A DNA stretch of 7,465 nucleotides from assembly GCA_021793635.1 (NCBI GenBank), contig JAJYSI010000153.1, forward strand, positions 1-7,465. The letters are read 5' to 3'. This document shows, piece by piece, positions 6,315-7,465 of this stretch. A program made the position numbers and the translations under genes. The DNA comes from Bacteroidota bacterium. GTDB taxonomy: Bacteria > Bacteroidota > Ignavibacteria > Ignavibacteriales > Ignavibacteriaceae. The notes below the pieces were generated by a model. The model saw only the letters and a program-made list of their open reading frames with translations, had not been told where the DNA came from and searched no databases. Positions within the stretch are counted from its first letter, which is position 1. Each line of letters begins with the position of its first letter.

Positions 6315-7465
6315 TTTTAATTCCTTTCCTGTTTGAATAGAATATTTCTTCTTTGAAATTATCCAAGATTGAAATAAAAGAATTCGGGCTTGACTGCCCC
6401 AGCCCGCATTTAGATGCAGCTTGCATTGTTTTACCAAGTTCCTTCAGTTTATTAATATATGAGAAAGTATATTCGCCTTTCTCAATATTTTCTACGCCTT
6501 CGAGCAATTTTGTATTTCCGACTCTGCATGGAGTACATTGGCCGCAAGATTCTTCTACAAAAAATTCCATGAAATTTTTTAGAATCTTTAACATATTTCT
6601 GCTTTCATCAAAAATAATAATTGAACCGCCTGTTGCAGCATCTTCATAGGCAAGACTCCGGTTAAATTGAGACTTTGGCAAGCAAACACCCGAAGCTCCT
6701 CCGACTTGAACAGCTTTACAATTTTTCGCTTCAACAATATCAAGTAACTCATTTATCTTAGTTCCCCATTGAAGTTCGTAAACACCGGGTTTCCCGCAAT
6801 CGCCGGAGACAGAAAAAAGTTTAGAGCCTTTGGATTTATCAGTACCATTTTTCTTAAACCATTCTCCTCCTTTATAAATAATATGAGGAATAGATGCTAG
6901 AGTCTCAACATTATTGACAACGGTTGGATAGCCAAGATAACCGGTGTTTACCGGAAAAGGAGGGCGGTTTCGCGGTTCGCCTCTATATCCTTCTAGTGAT
7001 TCAATTAAAGCAGTTTCCTCACCGCAAACATAAGCTCCGGAGCCAAGTCTAATGTTAATATCAAAATCAAATCCTTCTTTTTCTAAGATATTTTTTCCAA
7101 GAAGATTTTCTTCCTTCATATTATTCAAAAATCCTTCAAGTGAAGGAAGCATATACTCATATTCTCCTCTAAGATATACTATACCTGTCTTTGCGCCAAT
7201 AGTAAATCCGGCGATGACCATTCCGTCAAAAACAAGTTCTGGATATTCCAGCAAAAGGACTCTATCCTTAAATGTACCTGGCTCACCTTCATCAGCGTTA
7301 CAAACAATGAATTTTTTTTCAGCGTTAGCAGCAGCGCTTAACATCCATTTTGTGGCTGTAGAAAACCCCGCACCTCCTCTTCCTTTCAATCCGGAATTTT
7401 TAAGTTCTAAAAGAATATTTTCTCTACCGAGCTCAATGGCTTTTTTAATACCATCGGCTTGTTGG
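6301..7465 (-). CDS. hydB: NuoF-like NAD(P)H/FMN subunit HydB (HndC-like) of [FeFe] hydrogenase (5' end outside window)
   Basis: Diaphorase subunit that binds FMN and NAD(H) and exchanges electrons with HydA. The frame is open to the window edge, giving 387 visible residues; the Leu codon TTG near 7389 is internal (SGLKGRGGAGF). Visible motifs are the glycine-rich GRGGAGF (residues 28-34), the FMN/NADH-site stretch CNADEGEPGTFKDR (55-68), CGEETALIESLEG (147-159) and RPPFPV, followed by the SLBB-like region. The C-terminal NuoF-type [4Fe-4S] site is SCGQCTPCR (Cys307, 310, 313) plus Cys353 in KCGLGQ. The protein stops about 34 residues after Cys353, without the 2[4Fe-4S] ferredoxin tail found in HndC and bifurcating HydB proteins. 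Whether it carries the usual N-terminal thioredoxin-like [2Fe-2S] domain cannot be seen. It lies directly upstream of hydA and overlaps it by 14 bases, matching the hydB-hydA order of trimeric hydrogenase operons; a hydC/NuoE-like gene is expected upstream. A NuoF of complex I is less likely because of the hydA partner. Confidence 0.94.
   Translation of the reverse strand, partial: QQADGIKKAIELGRENILLELKNSGLKGRGGAGFSTATKWMLSAAANAEKKFIVCNADEGEPGTFKDRVLLLEYPELVFDGMVIAGFTIGAKTGIVYLRGEYEYMLPSLEGFLNNMKEENLLGKNILEKEGFDFDINIRLGSGAYVCGEETALIESLEGYRGEPRNRPPFPVNTGYLGYPTVVNNVETLASIPHIIYKGGEWFKKNGTDKSKGSKLFSVSGDCGKPGVYELQWGTKINELLDIVEAKNCKAVQVGGASGVCLPKSQFNRSLAYEDAATGGSIIIFDESRNMLKILKNFMEFFVEESCGQCTPCRVGNTKLLEGVENIEKGEYTFSYINKLKELGKTMQAASKCGLGQSSPNSFISILDNFKEEIFYSNRKGIKNVKA
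6322..6330 (-). promoter_or_regulatory. Ribosome binding site of hydA, inside hydB
   Basis: On the minus strand the purine-rich AGGAAAGGA lies within the last codons of hydB, with AAGGA ending seven bases before the hydA ATG at 6314. It decides the hydA start and fits translation of hydA coupled to termination of hydB. Confidence 0.8.

Noticed and set aside
6315..6437. Longer hydA with a start near 6437
   Set aside because: It would overlap hydB by over 130 bases, the extra residues resemble no hydrogenase sequence, and the ATG at 6314 has a well-placed AAGGA site.
5025..6649. Plus-strand open frames antisense to hydA and hydB (5025-5252, 5437-5646, 6353-6649)
   Set aside because: They are shadows of strongly conserved hydrogenase codons with no recognisable domain or ribosome binding site.
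7387..7389. TTG as the start of hydB
   Set aside because: It is the Leu in the conserved SGLKGRGGAGF stretch; matching NuoF-like codons continue to the window edge.
1..7465. Mobile element, CRISPR array, tRNA/rRNA or riboswitch
   Set aside because: The window is almost fully occupied by four continuous coding regions; no terminal repeats, spaced repeats or structured RNA were found.

Overview
The window is gene-dense and AT-rich. It holds four protein genes in two convergent blocks, with essentially no intergenic DNA apart from one 42-base gap. Both end genes run off the window. The AT-rich coding, the multi-PAS hybrid kinase and an HndD-like [FeFe] hydrogenase would fit an anaerobic or facultative member of the Bacteroidota/Ignavibacteriota/Chlorobi side of the tree. 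This placement is a low-confidence impression from protein style, not from a marker gene. Clear purine-rich ribosome binding sites (AGGAG, AAGGA) precede the two starts that can be seen.

Left block (1-3024, plus strand): the 3' part of a large cytoplasmic-looking hybrid sensor kinase. The visible 1007 residues contain five PAS-like modules, a HisKA/HATPase core with phospho-acceptor His665, and a C-terminal receiver with phospho-acceptor Asp934. The reading frame is open at base 1, so the true start lies upstream of the window.

Right block (7465-3021, minus strand), read in transcription order: hydB (NuoF-like NADH/FMN/[4Fe-4S] subunit, 5' end outside), hydA ([FeFe]-hydrogenase catalytic subunit, starting inside the last codons of hydB), then, after 42 bases with no evident terminator, a six-helix membrane histidine kinase with a RegB-like sensor region. 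This looks like the 3' part of an operon for a multimeric, soluble, NAD(P)H-linked [FeFe] hydrogenase with a membrane redox-sensor kinase gene at its tail. The two blocks meet tail to tail and their stop codons share the four bases TTAA.

Points worth a second look: (1) HydA has TSCSPGW where most [FeFe] hydrogenases have TSCCPxW, which puts Ser at a position that normally ligates the H-cluster; (2) HydB ends right after its NuoF-type [4Fe-4S] domain, with no C-terminal 2[4Fe-4S] ferredoxin module, and HydA has no C-terminal [2Fe-2S] module, an architecture that questions ferredoxin-linked electron bifurcation; (3) the kinase behind hydA has a GGIETPL loop like the quinone-binding GGxxNPF motif of RegB/PrrB, suggesting a link between quinone redox state and hydrogen metabolism. 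No RNA gene, mobile element, CRISPR array, riboswitch or convincing terminator was seen.
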